Shown: positions 51,701 to 61,036 of the stretch, in pieces | Layout of the letters: each line of letters opens with the position of its first letter | Numbering within the stretch: the first letter of the stretch is position 1 | Source: Ligustrum vulgare | Lineage: Eukaryota; Streptophyta; Magnoliopsida; Lamiales; Oleaceae | DNA length: 64,000 bases | Direction: 5' to 3' | Assembly: GCA_963555705.1 (NCBI GenBank) | Contig: OY743177.1 | Location: 1,364,001 to 1,428,000 of the forward strand | Translations under genes and position numbers: made by a program | The notes under the pieces: model-generated | Databases searched by the model: none | What the model saw: only the letters and a program-made list of their open reading frames with translations | What the model was told of the DNA's origin: nothing

Positions 51701-54700
51701 GTATGCAACACATTCTCATCAAAATGAATTCCAGTTTCTGTCTTCTCCACCCAATAGTCAATGCGAACTTTTTTCACATTCTGCACCCAACATAACCTAC
51801 ATGAGAAGTCACAGAAGAGTCTTAAAAGAAATGTGACAGTATAGTTTAGCATGCAACAAGATGCATAGAGGTCACTGATTCAACCAATATACTAGTTACA
51901 TGCATATTTATGTTTCCATAAGGTTATGTTAATATCAATGTTTCTATGAAATCTTAAATACCTACACACAATTTGTGTGATAATGTACTTCTTTTAAACA
52001 GTCAAACTACTCTTGGTCTACTGAGATGAATTTCGTTAAGGATGGATATTTCTATGTACCTGTTGAATATAAATTATCGCAAATTTCATCAAATACCTTA
52101 CACATACAAATCTCATCTTAATAGTAAGGAAATACCAGGACAGTCCTTTAGTAGGACAAACTCAAGAACAATAATTCGGTATGCTAGCTTGGCTTTTCCA
52201 AATAGAAAAATACCATGACTGATATGTCAAGAAGTCGTAGGACCATCTAAGTCTTGTTTTTCACCGTTATTTATGTTCTTCCAAGTATGTCACAATCATA
52301 AAAATACCAAGCAGTTAACTTGAATTACACCATGAAATATATAATGGCAGTGGGATTAGAACAGATAGGCTTTCCCTTTCGATACTTCTTGATGAACAGA
52401 GCTTATAACAAGAGATGGGTTTCTCCTCTCTTATTAGGTAGATCGTAATGTTAAACCAACTCATTTACTGGCTATGCAAATAAATGAAATAAAGATTCAA
52501 AGAACAAGGGAATATATGAGAAACAAGAAAAAGAGGTTCAACGTGGGTTAATGAAATAACCAACAAATAGTGTCATTTTCACCCATTTCATAATGACCAA
52601 CAATCATTCCAAAACTAGCCAAACACCCATCTCTTGACCTTAAATGAAATTATGAATGTTACAAAGGCAAGCTAAGTTATATCGGTAGTCATCTTGGTAG
52701 TAATCATCATAGTGCCAATCTTTATCCACCAAGCCATATGTGGGAATGCTGAACTGAACTGAATTGAATTGTACTGGACTGAGATTGAAGGGATGTAGAA
52801 AAAGGCTCACACTCATACAAGCAAGTCAATGTTAGTATAATAAGCCTATCAAAAGAAAGAGAGAGAAATAAGAATACATAAGCTGAAGCTGTTGCAAAAA
52901 ACTTAATTGCAAAATTGGATCTTCCACTAAAACTCGAATGATCGTTAAAATTCATGTAGCATACCTCAAATTTATTAGGAATAATGCTTATTTTTTTTAT
53001 TGATATTGTACTTGAAAAACAAAGATGATATGTTGAGCACAGACCATCTCTCATACAACAGTCTATGGAATTATCTTTGTTCACATCTTGGTCTTGCCTT
53101 AACTTTCATTCGTCTGTTGTGGAAAAGGTGGTAAAAAGAGCACACAAACATCAGCATAAATTCATGGGCAGAATACAAACGAACTTCACGATCTTTGCTT
53201 GTATGAGTCAACTAAAACATAGTCACATACCACCAAATATATTGACTCCAGTGAAATTAGCGAGCCGGATATTAAGTGCATATAAAAGATGTCATGTCCC
53301 ATTAATAAGATTACACGTATTTCCAGAAATGAAACTTGAAGCATGCACAAAAAAATATTAAATATTAACCCAAGCAACAAAATGAAGAACCAATCATAAA
53401 CCTGCTCAGCATCAGCAGATGAATCGATATCAGTATTCATATGCACACATCCTTGTTCATTCTCCATTTTGGTAGACTTGCTGCACATTATTAGCAAATT
53501 CGGAAGCAATTCAATCTCAAGAGATGACAAATACACTGAACCAGCTGCATCAGCAGCTGAGGTGGCTGACGAAACCACACACCATCTGTCCTTCGGATCT
53601 AATTGCTGATAATGAGGGAAGACTTCGAATTCTGCTGACTCTCCATCTACTGTAACCCTCTCAATGGCCAAATTATCTGCATGCAAACCCACAATGCCAT
53701 TGTCCGGTACTACTATCAGAAGCTCTGTGTACCTAAAGAAGAGAATGTTAATATGTCATGTAGCTGCCTTATTTATCCGAATTCTGACAATTCAAACTAA
53801 TAATCACCGCAATATTAATCTTAAACGAATTTGAAGCATGCGATGAAAATAAATATTAAAGGGCTTTAATGTGGCCTCAAAATTGCAATCCTATGCAGTA
53901 ATATCATGCAAATTGATAGGGCAGCCCACGGCCCTGGAATGGAAGAAAAAACATGTTAAAATTTTAATTTTCCTTCATTGAAATTAATCATCAATTTTTT
54001 TCAACAAGCATCATTTAAACAGCCAAAAATAAATATTTAAACTAAAAGAAGAATCCTAAAGAAACTAACTCAGTGATAGAATACAGAATAACGAAACTTA
54101 AGAATTAATTCATTGCAACAATTTTTTGCCAAAAAAAGGCACAAACAATGATGAGTCTTCACGAAACGACTTAATTTAATGAGTGCTCACTAAACATTAG
54201 TCAAGTAACTACTTGCTCACTGAACATTAAATGGTCACTCAATGCTCACTGAACTATTAATGAAGTTACTCAATGCTAACCAAGAAAAATTTTATTGTAC
54301 AATTGGACAAACATTTCCACATGGCACACTAAAAAAATGACTTGGCACAAAATAAATGAGAATCATGTCCACGTCATCAACTCTTTCCCTCCTCCCATTT
54401 CCTCACTCCTCCTCCTCCAGTTAAGTCGACAATGCAACAGTTCTGACTAATTCATCCGATTTCATCTACCGCACCAGATTCCCACTCCAACAACCTTCCA
54501 ACTCCCTTGGCCTTCCCGTTCCCTCCTCCCATTTCCTCACTCCTCCTCAAGTTAAGTCGACAATGCAACAGTTCTGACTGATTCATCCAATTTCATCTAC
54601 CGCACCAGATTCCTACTCTAAAAACCTTCCAACTCCCTTGGCCTTCCCGGACATCTTGTCCTCCCCCAATCATTTGGGTACAGTTTCGCTGTTTAGGAAG

Positions 54701-56025
54701 GAACTGCTCTTTGGAATTGCTGTTCATTTTGAGGAAAATTTGGCTGGAAGAATTTTTGGTCTTTTATAAGTTAATAAACAATGTGTGTGATATTTTTATT
54801 TTTTCTGTGTTTTAGGGCAATATATTTGGCATTTGGGTGAGACTTTTTGCACATCAACAACAGCTCTAATTTTGAAGTTCGTGATGTTACAATCAGTTGC
54901 TGTAAAATCTGATTTTGAATTGCTTTGAATCATATTCTTATGTATTTATTTGCTTTGGATTGGAGCATAGACCATGAATTCTAATATTGTTATGATATTC
55001 ATAGCAGTTGTCCATGAAGGTTTTTAGGCTTTTCCCAATCAGTCGTACCAACTTACATATTACTAAGAAGAAGAGAAGACAGAAAAAACTTTAAGATTTC
55101 TTTGTCTTCCTCATTATTTGGATGATTTCTTCTTGCAGGTGCGGTGGAGAGAGGAAGTGGCTTAGGTGCAGTGATGGCTTAAGTGGAGGAGGAGGAGAAT
55201 GGAAGTGGAAGGATGGAGGGAGGGAGGAGTTGATGATGTGGATATGATTCTCATTTAATTTGTGCCACGTCATTTTTTAGTTTGCCACGTGGAAATGTTT
55301 GTCCAGTTGTACAAGAAAATTTTGTTTGGTGAACATTGAGTAACTTCATTAATAGTTCAATGAGCATTGGATAATCATTTAATGTTTAGTAAGCAAGTAG
55401 TAACATGACTAAAGTTCGGTGAGCACTTATTAAATTACCTCTAACGAAACTTAAGAATTAATTCATTGCAACTTGCAACGGTTTTTTGCCAAAAAAAGCA
55501 CGAGCAATGGTGAGTCTCACAGTAATTCTCCAGTTATTCAATTCAATCAAAACGATGACACAGAGTAAGTTCTATTGTCAGCACAAACATGGTTGAGCTA
55601 TTATTAACTCAAATAACGATAAAGAATGCAGTGCAGCACCTTAAAATAACTCAAAAGATCTGTTCTTTTTTTTTGGGAGGTCAAAAATAACAAAAAAAAG
55701 GTGAACTTTACAATAATTCTCCAGTTATTCAATTCAATCAAAACAAGTACACAAAGTAAATTCAGTCAACACAGATCATCAAGTTCAGTGGAGCTATAAA
55801 CCAAATGAATGATAAAAATAAATAAAATAAATGAAGAGCAACCCAGCTCAATTTCCACTCATATCTATTGAAAAGGAAACAGAGGATTAAACGAACAAAC
55901 CCGTAGATTCGACGATTGTCCATGTCAATAGAGAGGCAAAGCTTCTGATGCTTAACCACTGCTTCAGAATTACTATTATCTTCTCCTTTCTGCTCTTCAT
56001 TTTTCGCCTTTTTAGCCTTCGCCAT
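19659..56025 (-). CDS. TAF2: Transcription initiation factor TFIID subunit 2 (TAF2)
   Basis: Twenty-five exons: 56025-55901, 53732-53402, 51780-51635, 51547-51481, 49739-49540, 49406-49253, 48103-48019, 47940-47849, 47183-47058, 46978-46925, 37569-37501, 36284-36187, 36098-35751, 35605-35518, 33800-33675, 33566-33510, 32969-32886, 30795-30751, 29786-29700, 24284-24195, 23012-22954, 22876-22786, 22708-22546, 22308-22125, 20958-19659. They join in one frame to 1,422 residues, close to other plant TAF2 proteins. The N-terminal half is an M1-aminopeptidase-like fold without the HExxH zinc site (LARQWFG is kept). A HEAT-like middle follows, then a Lys-rich charged tail ([12 protein letters not shown]). 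In TFIID, TAF2 contacts initiator DNA in the nucleus. The exon 17/18 junction is the least certain. About 36 kb long because of intronic transposons. Confidence 0.96.
21114..21457. repeat. Diverged tandem duplication (period ~183 bp) in a TAF2 intron
   Basis: The segment starting AGAGACATACACGTTAAGCTC (about 21114) recurs from 21297 as AGAGATATACATGTTAAGCTC. Both copies carry TATCACRAAATGCT, CAAGGA and AGAATAAAAGCATTTTGTTC in order. Confidence 0.85.
21261..21298. repeat. 38-bp perfect alternating pyrimidine-purine tract
   Basis: TATATGTGTGCGTGTGCG followed by TGTGCGCGCGCGCGCACACA alternates pyrimidine and purine without a break. Such tracts can adopt Z-DNA. It lies between the two copies of the intron duplication. 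Confidence 0.8.
24569..24768 (+). repeat. 5' LTR of the copia element
   Basis: 200 bp, from TGTTAGGAAATATAATATT to CCTACTTTTCA. It differs from the 3' LTR only by lacking TA within ACTATTC(TA)GGAGTG. Confidence 0.97.
24769..24780 (+). other. Primer-binding site for initiator Met tRNA
   Basis: TGGTATCAGAGC directly abuts the 5' LTR and is complementary to the 3' end of the plant initiator methionine tRNA, as in most copia elements. Confidence 0.95.
24846..29184 (+). pseudogene. Copia gag-pol polyprotein, broken and lacking the protease
   Basis: The first frame (24846-27638) has a gag domain, a CCHC knuckle ([14 protein letters not shown], ~residue 298), a GAG-pre-integrase motif (WHSRLGH) and an integrase with D-D-E residues in [14 protein letters not shown] and NGVVERKH. 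No DSGA-type aspartic protease lies between knuckle and pre-integrase. The frame passes directly at about 25975-25990 from a Ser/Gln-rich linker to [15 protein letters not shown], which suggests an in-frame deletion of roughly a hundred codons. The frame then slips near 27625, has an in-frame TGA at 27689, continues as reverse transcriptase (27701-28525; YVDD near 28233), slips again near 28502 and ends as RNase H (to 29184). Confidence 0.93.
29192..29393 (+). repeat. 3' LTR of the copia element
   Basis: 202 bp, identical to the 5' LTR except for two extra bases (TA). It is preceded by the purine tract GAGGGGGAG and followed by the target duplication CATTC. Confidence 0.97.
29787..37500 (-). 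other. TAF2 introns 11-18 region: no other gene seen
   Basis: Between TAF2 exons 12-18 the introns are AT-rich and hold no separate gene. Small repeats include the MITE at 30424-30601, an (AAT)n microsatellite near 32133-32153 and several poly-A runs. Confidence 0.6.
30424..30601. mobile_element. MITE in TAF2 intron 18/19, same family as 16416-16592
   Basis: The left end (AATTCCTTGTTTGTCTCCC followed by ATTAT) and the inverted right end (AGCCCCTATTTGTCTCCC followed by ATTAT) form ~23-bp imperfect terminal repeats. Length (178 bp) and terminal CCTTGTTTG agree with the element at 16416-16592. Confidence 0.7.
37570..38010. other. TAF2 intron 10, 3' part before the LINE
   Basis: AT-rich intron sequence without a recognised gene. 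It ends with the 14-bp target duplication AATCAGTCAAGTGG (37997-38010), which recurs at 44987-45000. Confidence 0.6.
38591..41236 (+). CDS. LINE ORF1 protein with DUF4283-like domain
   Basis: An uninterrupted 881-codon frame. A better start may be the Met at 38705 ([14 protein letters not shown]), because the preceding residues look like translated leader. A DUF4283-like RNA-binding region is seen where [19 protein letters not shown] (about residues 335-353) is typical. The C-terminal third is acidic and Ser-rich. I see no clear CCHC knuckle. In plant LINEs this protein binds the element RNA. Its stop codon overlaps the ORF2 start as ATGA at 41233-41236. Confidence 0.85.
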   Translation: MVELGWFDWSWWLLVIVFGRSLSWGGRELDRQSAGNKNMGESQKMAPRYWNFTTEHKTFVLFLVNGGGSVKISERTRHTSFEITISIDAATWLEEALETLLKAKDFYHFKRLFRNSSFVMIMEVYQNKRGIFLKVTKIMNGDLKHIIVPKGGNHRGWKGLVGCLINVLGKNSWNRQRASKQEENNKGGKSNTATAHGANRPWLGRSMSSQLPAARPGVPSFRDLFADNMNKRVGSFHEYRKADTHQRNWKNAVLLFREDSSDSWESIQYGLDIFMNRYTEISPMHDDRAVLWCTSEDEKKQTESWGTIRLPAVAMVRFQKWSMQEQFKDLQIGCNHSWIGVEGLPLHLWNIHVFKVIGNLCGGLIDIDHATAELKFLPHARLQLRGNAGGFIKEKLVLPCDGQFICLKFFKLNDRRYRFHGTCNTKWHRKKEVEDSDVAVKDFKCPVDDIRQEEMKDNPTPMTWEYGSSSNDVSAIEGRAIMNNNLDNTQLMQIYCCKWILGNINRQLRNLVPFSFIISFHGKDAFSKGTQRKRSQLCLPFPGWDFGYSESDLIASPSSQAHLLISPYEEAQLPTSPSPEVLYSQSESTLGLQNMEEIQRSHSEPIKIAKKWANNITKLKRIKPKQIGDFTHGKILRWNEFKLNPAKGKQGKILKATDESGDADEETEENKSLQVYYRDRSRRRFREFGENTTFSRSTAEMEQTINEEGFDDNLDELKIVEGLDSSSSVADSSDIDEDNSFVSDSVEASEDILPDVKFLLAEMDEREEGTGLTPHSEVGTDKQNNKGSREEEGKNLSSKNMEVEDGAHSNKGSIIGDSLGEWTEIQDVLTQMGIQMVSSFQEQNPSRSIINKKGHRELQNLQFNVNYGKSRLCKGKNTRLS
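41233..44893 (+). pseudogene. LINE ORF2: endonuclease and reverse transcriptase, one frameshift
   Basis: The first frame (41233-43599) has an APE-type endonuclease ([19 protein letters not shown] and VSDHCPIVL) and a reverse transcriptase with [13 protein letters not shown] and the catalytic box FLDD (QFLDDTLFF; most plant LINEs have FADD). The frame is lost in the CT-run at about 43590-43598. It resumes in the overlapping frame 43586-44893, which carries the zf-RVT region ([16 protein letters not shown] and [16 protein letters not shown]). One missing base explains the break. ORF2 normally nicks DNA and copies the element RNA at the nick. Confidence 0.92.
45033..45402. mobile_element. Putative MITE with CATAGTTAT termini
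   Basis: CATAGTTATTAAAACCAGACC at the left is mirrored by GGTCCGGCTGATAACTATG at the right, and the interior carries further ACCGG/CCGGT blocks. The repeats are imperfect. It lies in TAF2 intron 10, just beyond the LINE. Confidence 0.55.
45470..46335. repeat. Hairpin-rich repeat region, possibly a non-autonomous DNA element
   Basis: The left part (TTTCGAAAACGC, AAAACGCATTTTGG) and the inverted right part (CATTTTCGAAAATG, GAAAACGCGTTT) share the same AAAACG-type words. A perfect 18-bp hairpin lies at 45595-45633: ACACAAAACGCCCAAAAC, spacer CTC, inverse arm. About 45715-45860 has three tandem copies of a GAATTATCYTARTTTGGAAC unit separated by poly-T. Confidence 0.45.
48501..48676. mobile_element. 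Degenerate MITE of the CTTGTTTG family in a TAF2 intron
   Basis: It starts GTGCTTGTTTGAGACCAAT and ends ATTAAACAAAGGGCT, with internal GAATGTGTGGTTGAAAGTA-type sequence as in the 30424-30601 element. The terminal repeats are poor. Confidence 0.45.
49778..49802 (+). repeat. Uninterrupted 25-base G run beside a TAF2 splice acceptor
   Basis: Twenty-five consecutive G on + give a C25 tract in TAF2 pre-mRNA, ending about 38 bases before the acceptor of exon 5 (exon starts 49739). Confidence 0.9.
49803..53401 (-). other. TAF2 introns 2-4 region: no other gene seen
   Basis: Apart from exons 3 (51780-51635) and 4 (51547-51481) the sequence is ordinary AT-rich intron. I see no transposon ends or RNA genes. 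Confidence 0.55.
54090..54162 (+). repeat. Left copy of a ~75-bp direct repeat flanking the long-TIR element
   Basis: TAACGAAACTTAAGAATTAA, TCATTGCAAC, TTTTTTGCCAAAAAAA and TGAGTCT follow in order and recur at 55442-55520 just outside the other end of the element. Confidence 0.85.
54172..55437. mobile_element. 1.27-kb non-autonomous element with ~230-bp terminal inverted repeats
   Basis: The left end starts TAATTTAATGAGTGCTCAC. The right end, inverted, starts TAATTTAATAAGTGCTCAC. Matching continues inward for roughly 230 bp, including ATTGTACAA, CCACGTGGAAATG-type and AATGAGAATCAT blocks. The interior has no open frame of note. Long TIRs without a transposase suit a non-autonomous MULE, but no 9-bp target duplication was found. 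It lies in TAF2 intron 1. Confidence 0.8.
54385..54652. repeat. 134-bp tandem duplication inside the long-TIR element
   Basis: TTCCCTCCTCCCATTTCCTC begins copies at 54385 and 54519. Both contain TAAGTCGACAATGCAACAG, ATCTACCGCACCAGATTCC and CTCCCTTGGCCTTCCCG with few changes. Confidence 0.9.
55442..55520 (+). repeat. Right copy of the direct repeat flanking the long-TIR element
   Basis: It matches 54090-54162 with small indels. A further direct repeat in the same intron pairs about 55524-55575 with 55719-55770 (ATTCTCCAGTTATTCAATTC and on). Confidence 0.85.
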
Positions 56026-58541
56026 TTCAGCTTATGGAAAGACAAATCATAAATTTACCGAGAACAAATTTATGTAAACGCTACTGTCGTTAGCTTCTAC
56101 CGAGGCTCATCAGTTAGAGAAATGTGGACATTTATAGACGGAACAGAGAAGGCGTTTTTGGGGATCGATTGGGTACGGCTAGGCTAGCCGCTAGGCTTGT
56201 TGACGTGATCTTCGTCGAACAAGTGTCTAATGCAGAGTTCATTGATCAGTTGTATACCATCTTAATCTTAATATTATATTATATTATATAGTATATTATA
56301 TTATTATTATTATTATTATTTTAATATATTTTATTTTATTTTATATACATAAAAGTAGAATAACCGTCACCAAAATACACACATAATTTTCAGCCAAAAA
56401 AACTTTCTACATTTGGAGTTTTTTGCTAAAATAGTATATTAAATATTTTAACAATTATTATTTTACATGTGTCATTAATTGTATTGACATCCGTGCTATG
56501 CTATTAAATAACATCAAAATATTATTTTTTCTATTTTATTATTATTTTTTTAATAATTATTGTATTATTTTGAAATCAAAAAATATGTAACATGGGTGTC
56601 AAATTAAATATCACAGTGAAAAGTTTAATGCAAGCTAACAAGAGAGAGTACATTGTAAATATATTGTTCGTAAAATTATATAAAAAATTAATGGTAAAGT
56701 TTTATTTTATAATTTTTATTTTTCCTCAATATTTAATTCATTTTAAATTATATCATTTAAGTCATATAATATTATCTATAATTAGTTAACTAAATTCATT
56801 TTAGTCATAAATGATTAATTTTTGTTCTGATTTTTTCTCATCAAATTAAAATAAATAATAACTATACTAATTTTTAAGGTAAATCCAATTAAATTGAGTT
56901 AATTTTACAAACTAAAGATTTTTTCAATTCATTAATCATTTTCACATTAATTTTATTTATTTACTGATTCTGTTCATGTAATTTTTATTAAACAATTGAT
57001 TGATCAGTAATTTTTATTAAAATAATAATGTAACAATATGAATAAAAAAATTGTTAGTATGAAGAAAGAAGAATCAGTTAATGTAACAATATTTATTAAA
57101 ATTAATGATTATTTTTTAGAAAAACACTTGAAATTAATAATTAATGCTTAAAAATTAAATTATACCAAAAAAGTCTATCTTACACCTTTTTTTAGGAAAA
57201 ATACGATGAAGAACAATAAATGGGGAAAAAAAAGCATTGATCTTAAGGAGAATATGTACGTTGAGTTTTGCACATGTATTGTTTGAACCTAATTTTGTAG
57301 TTCAAAAGTTTTTTTAAAAAAGAAAATTTCATTTATTGAACGTTAATTCCAAAAATGGAGTTGATATGTTCACGGTACAATCTCTAAAATACTTAATCAT
57401 GGTCTTTTTTCCCGTAAAGAGATAAAACAATTCAACGATTTATAGTTTTGTTAAAATATTAAAAAAACAATTATATGCTGTAAAAAATGGTGAAACTTTA
57501 TTTTTAATTTTATTAACATGACAAAAAGACTCACTATAGATATTTTATTTATATTTTCATTAATAATTTTTTTATTGACATATAATTAAATATGCATTTA
57601 ATTATGTGCAATTAAATGCATCTCATTTAAAAATTAAAAATTATTAATCATGCGAAGGATCTCTTAAGTTGTTTTCCACGTTCGTGCACCACATATCTTG
57701 AAATTGATTTTAACTTTTGCATGTCATCAATATTGCTTAATTTGTTGTATTTATTTATATATATATATATAGGACCGCATATATTTAATTTGTTACAATT
57801 ACTTTATTTTATGTAAATTATAATATTTTGAAGATTATTATTTCTATTCACGTTAGTCAAAAATATTTGGAAGAAATTTTTTATTTATTCTATTCAACAT
57901 ATATTTAAAAAATTTCATTTTTTAATTTAAATTTGAGCAATTGTTTTAATATGTATTGTCTATAGCAACTTTCGTGTATCAAACGGGTGTGAGCAACTAC
58001 AAACTGTACAAACAATATATTATTTAAAGAGGTTTTCCAAAATTGATGAAAATTGTAATTTATTTCTATTTTGAGCATTCGTTGACAATCTGTACCATTA
58101 ATCAAAACAAATTGTGTGTTCAATTTTTTCTTTCATATTTTGTAGAGGAAATTGCACTCCATGACACGTTTTGCATATGTATCAACAAAAATGACACATT
58201 TTCATAATTTTGACAATCTAACATTTTTTGACTTATTTGCCCTTTACAGAAATTTTAATACCATTTGCATCCTACTTACATAGATTTGACATGTCTAAAA
58301 AGAAGGTACAAAAAATAGATAAAAGAGATCTTAAAAATTGCTTTAACCGTCACCCAAGATATGAATTGGTACTTATGCAATCACCTAAAAAGAAGGAAAA
58401 AAGACTATGCATCTCCCAAGCCCCCTTCAAAGTCACTCTCCTTCTTTAATCAAAACTAAAGAAACATATTCCAATCCAAAAATTGTTTTTAAAGATTGAA
58501 GCTTTGACGTTGAAGGGCAAAAGATTAAGGAAGAATAATTT
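56026..58541. other. AT-rich intergenic region upstream of TAF2
   Basis: The TAF2 promoter must lie at the left edge of this stretch (about 56026-56300). The rest holds (TTA)n/(TA)n microsatellites (about 56270-56345 and 57750-57770). I recognise no gene. Confidence 0.5.
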
Positions 58542-59424
58542 ATGGGTTTACTATTTTTTGCACTTCTCTTAGTAATATTTGCTGCTTCCGCTGATGAAGG
58601 TCAATTTTTGATTTTTTTTTTCCCTATTTACCTTGCTTCTGTTAACATCTTTTGTATGTTTTCATCTTCTGGTTACTATGTTCTCCATTTAATTTATTTC
58701 TATCCAATTAACCCTTCATATTGGTTTTCGATGTGCTTGCTTTTCCGCTTTGATTTGGGTAGTCTGAACTTTTGATTGAAAAAAAAAAAGAAGAAGTGCT
58801 CTTATGTACTAATATATTTAGCTCAAGTCTTTGAAATGTTTAGGCTATGTTTGATTAGCCAAATTTTCCTAGAAAATGTCTTGTTCAAAGAAAATATTTT
58901 CCACATTTTCCATTTTTTTAGTGTTTGATGGACAAATTTAGCTAGGAAAATATTATCTAGGGTATAATCAGTTAAAGCATCTTAATCCATTTGCCTTGAA
59001 AATTATGGTTGAGTAGAATTACTACTTGGATGGTGTCTGTTTGAAAAGAGACTATTAGATCTTCCTATCTAAATTTGACAAGTTTATAATCATCTGTCGA
59101 GAGATTTCTGTCGTTCTCGATAGATGACATCTATTATTCTCGACAGATTATCTCTTCTGTTTCATTCCATACACATTTCTGTTTACCAACTGTTGTTTAC
59201 GTTTCCTTACACGTGTGTAAATGAACTGTGTACTATCATCAACCTAAGGTGCCTTTTTTTTTAATTGGGTAGATGTGGAAGAGAATATTGCAACCGAGGC
59301 ATCCTCTAATGAAAATGGCGGGTCGAACAAGCTGGATACTGGGAGTGCTTCTACAAACTCTGAAGAGTCGAGTGCAAATTTAACTGCATTTTGTTGGAAT
59401 CCTTATGATTCTTTTTGTCGGTGA
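58542..59424 (+). CDS. Candidate small secreted peptide, family not recognised
   Basis: Two exons (58542-58599 and 59273-59424) join in frame to 69 residues across a GT-AG intron of 673 bp with a pyrimidine-rich acceptor. Residues 1-17 (MGLLFFALLLVIFAASA) form a strong signal peptide with an ASA|D cleavage site. The rest is acidic and Ser/Asn/Gly-rich, with one N-glycosylation sequon (NLT), and ends in FCWNPYDSFCR, where two cysteines (60 and 68) bracket seven residues. This layout suits a secreted signalling peptide precursor or a small apoplastic protein. The exon joining is inferred from sequence alone, and I do not know a family with this C-terminus. Confidence 0.6.
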
Positions 59425-59746
59425 GCAGGTCTAAATGTAGTATTGTATTGTGCATTTTCCTGGAGCTTATTTTGTAGAAGTATATATCTGTACCAGTTTA
59501 ACTGTTATCCTCAGTTAAAGCATTTCTATGTGCAATGTTTTCAAACAAACATATATTCTCTTAGAATGATTGTAATAAAATGGTTGTTTCTAAAGAATTA
59601 GCCTTTAAATAGTCTTCTGACATTAATCTGTTGCAAATGTCATTCACAATAGTCATTCATCAAAATCCATATTTCACATCTGAATTGTCAATCAGTGAAT
59701 GAAGTCTGAGTGAAGGAGTCTAATTTAAATTTTTTAACATTTTTCG

Positions 59747-59914
59747 TACGTCGATGACGTGGACTTTTCGAAAGAGGCACCAGCATACCCACCGTAAGAA
59801 GTTATCATTATTAGTTCAGATGATAAGGTTAATGAAAGGAATGCAAGTGATGAATCCGTTGTTGAGAGTTTCACATTCAAACGTTCAATTAGTCCTTCCA
59901 CCGTGATATGCTAG
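59747..59914 (+). pseudogene. Possible decayed coding fragment with a SUMO-interacting-like motif
   Basis: A 56-codon stretch is open except for one TAA (59795-59797). It reads YVDDVDFSKEAPAYPP, then EVIIISSDDK and on to a TAG. The composition looks protein-like, and VIIISSDD resembles a SUMO-interacting motif. No start codon or parent gene is evident. Confidence 0.25.
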
Positions 59915-60810
59915 GTAAAACAATAGATGTAGTTTTGTTTTCACTCAACTTCCATTCATCATCTACGTTCACGATCTCTCCGCCATACGAGACGATCAAT
60001 CTCAAATTATCTCTCATTCCTGAAACAAGGGTATATGTACGTAAAAAATTCATGCGTTTTAACAAATTCGAATTCATAATGAAATTAGACAACATCGAAT
60101 TCATTTGATCATGTTATTGATCTTGAACTAACATATTCGACAGTTAAAATTTCGGGTTCGACATTTTAAAACTGTCGGGAACAACAGATGACTCGTCGAA
60201 AACGACAGTCAGTGCTGTGCGACTAAAATTCAAAAACTAGGGTTTTTGCTAAAAACTTTCAACAAAAATTAATGTCTTCCATCAATACTCAACTACCACA
60301 ATACTTTAAGACATGAAGAAAATCACAATAATGAAATATCTTTATGTATTTATGAGGACATTAACAAAATATCAACATATTTAATGCCTATATTCAAATG
60401 TTACAAAAATGTTTACCTTTCAAAATAGAATTTTAAGTTTCAAATTGTGTCTTCTTCAAGTATTAATGGAGATGGAGTAAAATGTCTTTGGCGCAAGAAA
60501 GATAATATTGAAATGAAATGGGGGAAAAAATCCGTTTTTCAATTTATTTAAAAAAAAAAAAAAAAAATCTACTAAAGATCCATTGGCTAATACTTTTGTC
60601 CATTGGGTAGTTGTGAAATTTGATGTACATCACATCAATCAATTCATAAGTCAATTTGCTTAATACAAATTTTGTCTTCTAGTGGTGTGAGAGCATAGTG
60701 GACAATTCATGGGCAAAATTAGTCATTTTTTAGCACATTTTAGAAACTTGTCAATTTTTTTGGAGACAATGTTATATGAACATAGGGGATGTCAGCACCA
60801 CCTTAGGTGT

Positions 60811-60893
60811 CACCCTCCTTACATAAGAGGTGGGGTCGCTCATGATGAGGTCGGCCCCATACAAATTTATGTGAGGGGTGGCACCTCGGGTAG
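60811..60893. repeat. Imperfect inverted repeat of ~22-bp arms
   Basis: AGGTGTCACCCTCCTTACATAA on the left mirrors TTATGTGAGGGGTGGCACCT on the right. GGTGGGGTCG and CGGCCCCAT blocks lie inside. It is probably a small foldback element. Confidence 0.55.
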
Positions 60894-61011
60894 CAACATC
60901 TATATTCAAATATCATTATCCTTTTTTCGGTATTATTAATTTTCTTGTCATTCATGCAAATGTCCTTATTTTGTAATGATATTTATAGTAAAATCATTTC
61001 ATATTATACTT

Positions 61012-61036
61012 GTGCAACGCACGGGTGTGATACTAA
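61012..61036 (+). mobile_element. Helitron-like 3' end on the plus strand
   Basis: A short hairpin GTGCAACGCAC is followed by ten bases and CTAA, with T as the next base. This fits the Helitron 3' rule (hairpin, then CTRR inserted before T). The 5' end was not found. Confidence 0.4.

Noticed and set aside
60709..60939. A 76-codon plus-strand protein
   Set aside because: It covers an inverted repeat (60811-60893) and has no recognisable feature. It is likely a chance frame in a foldback element.
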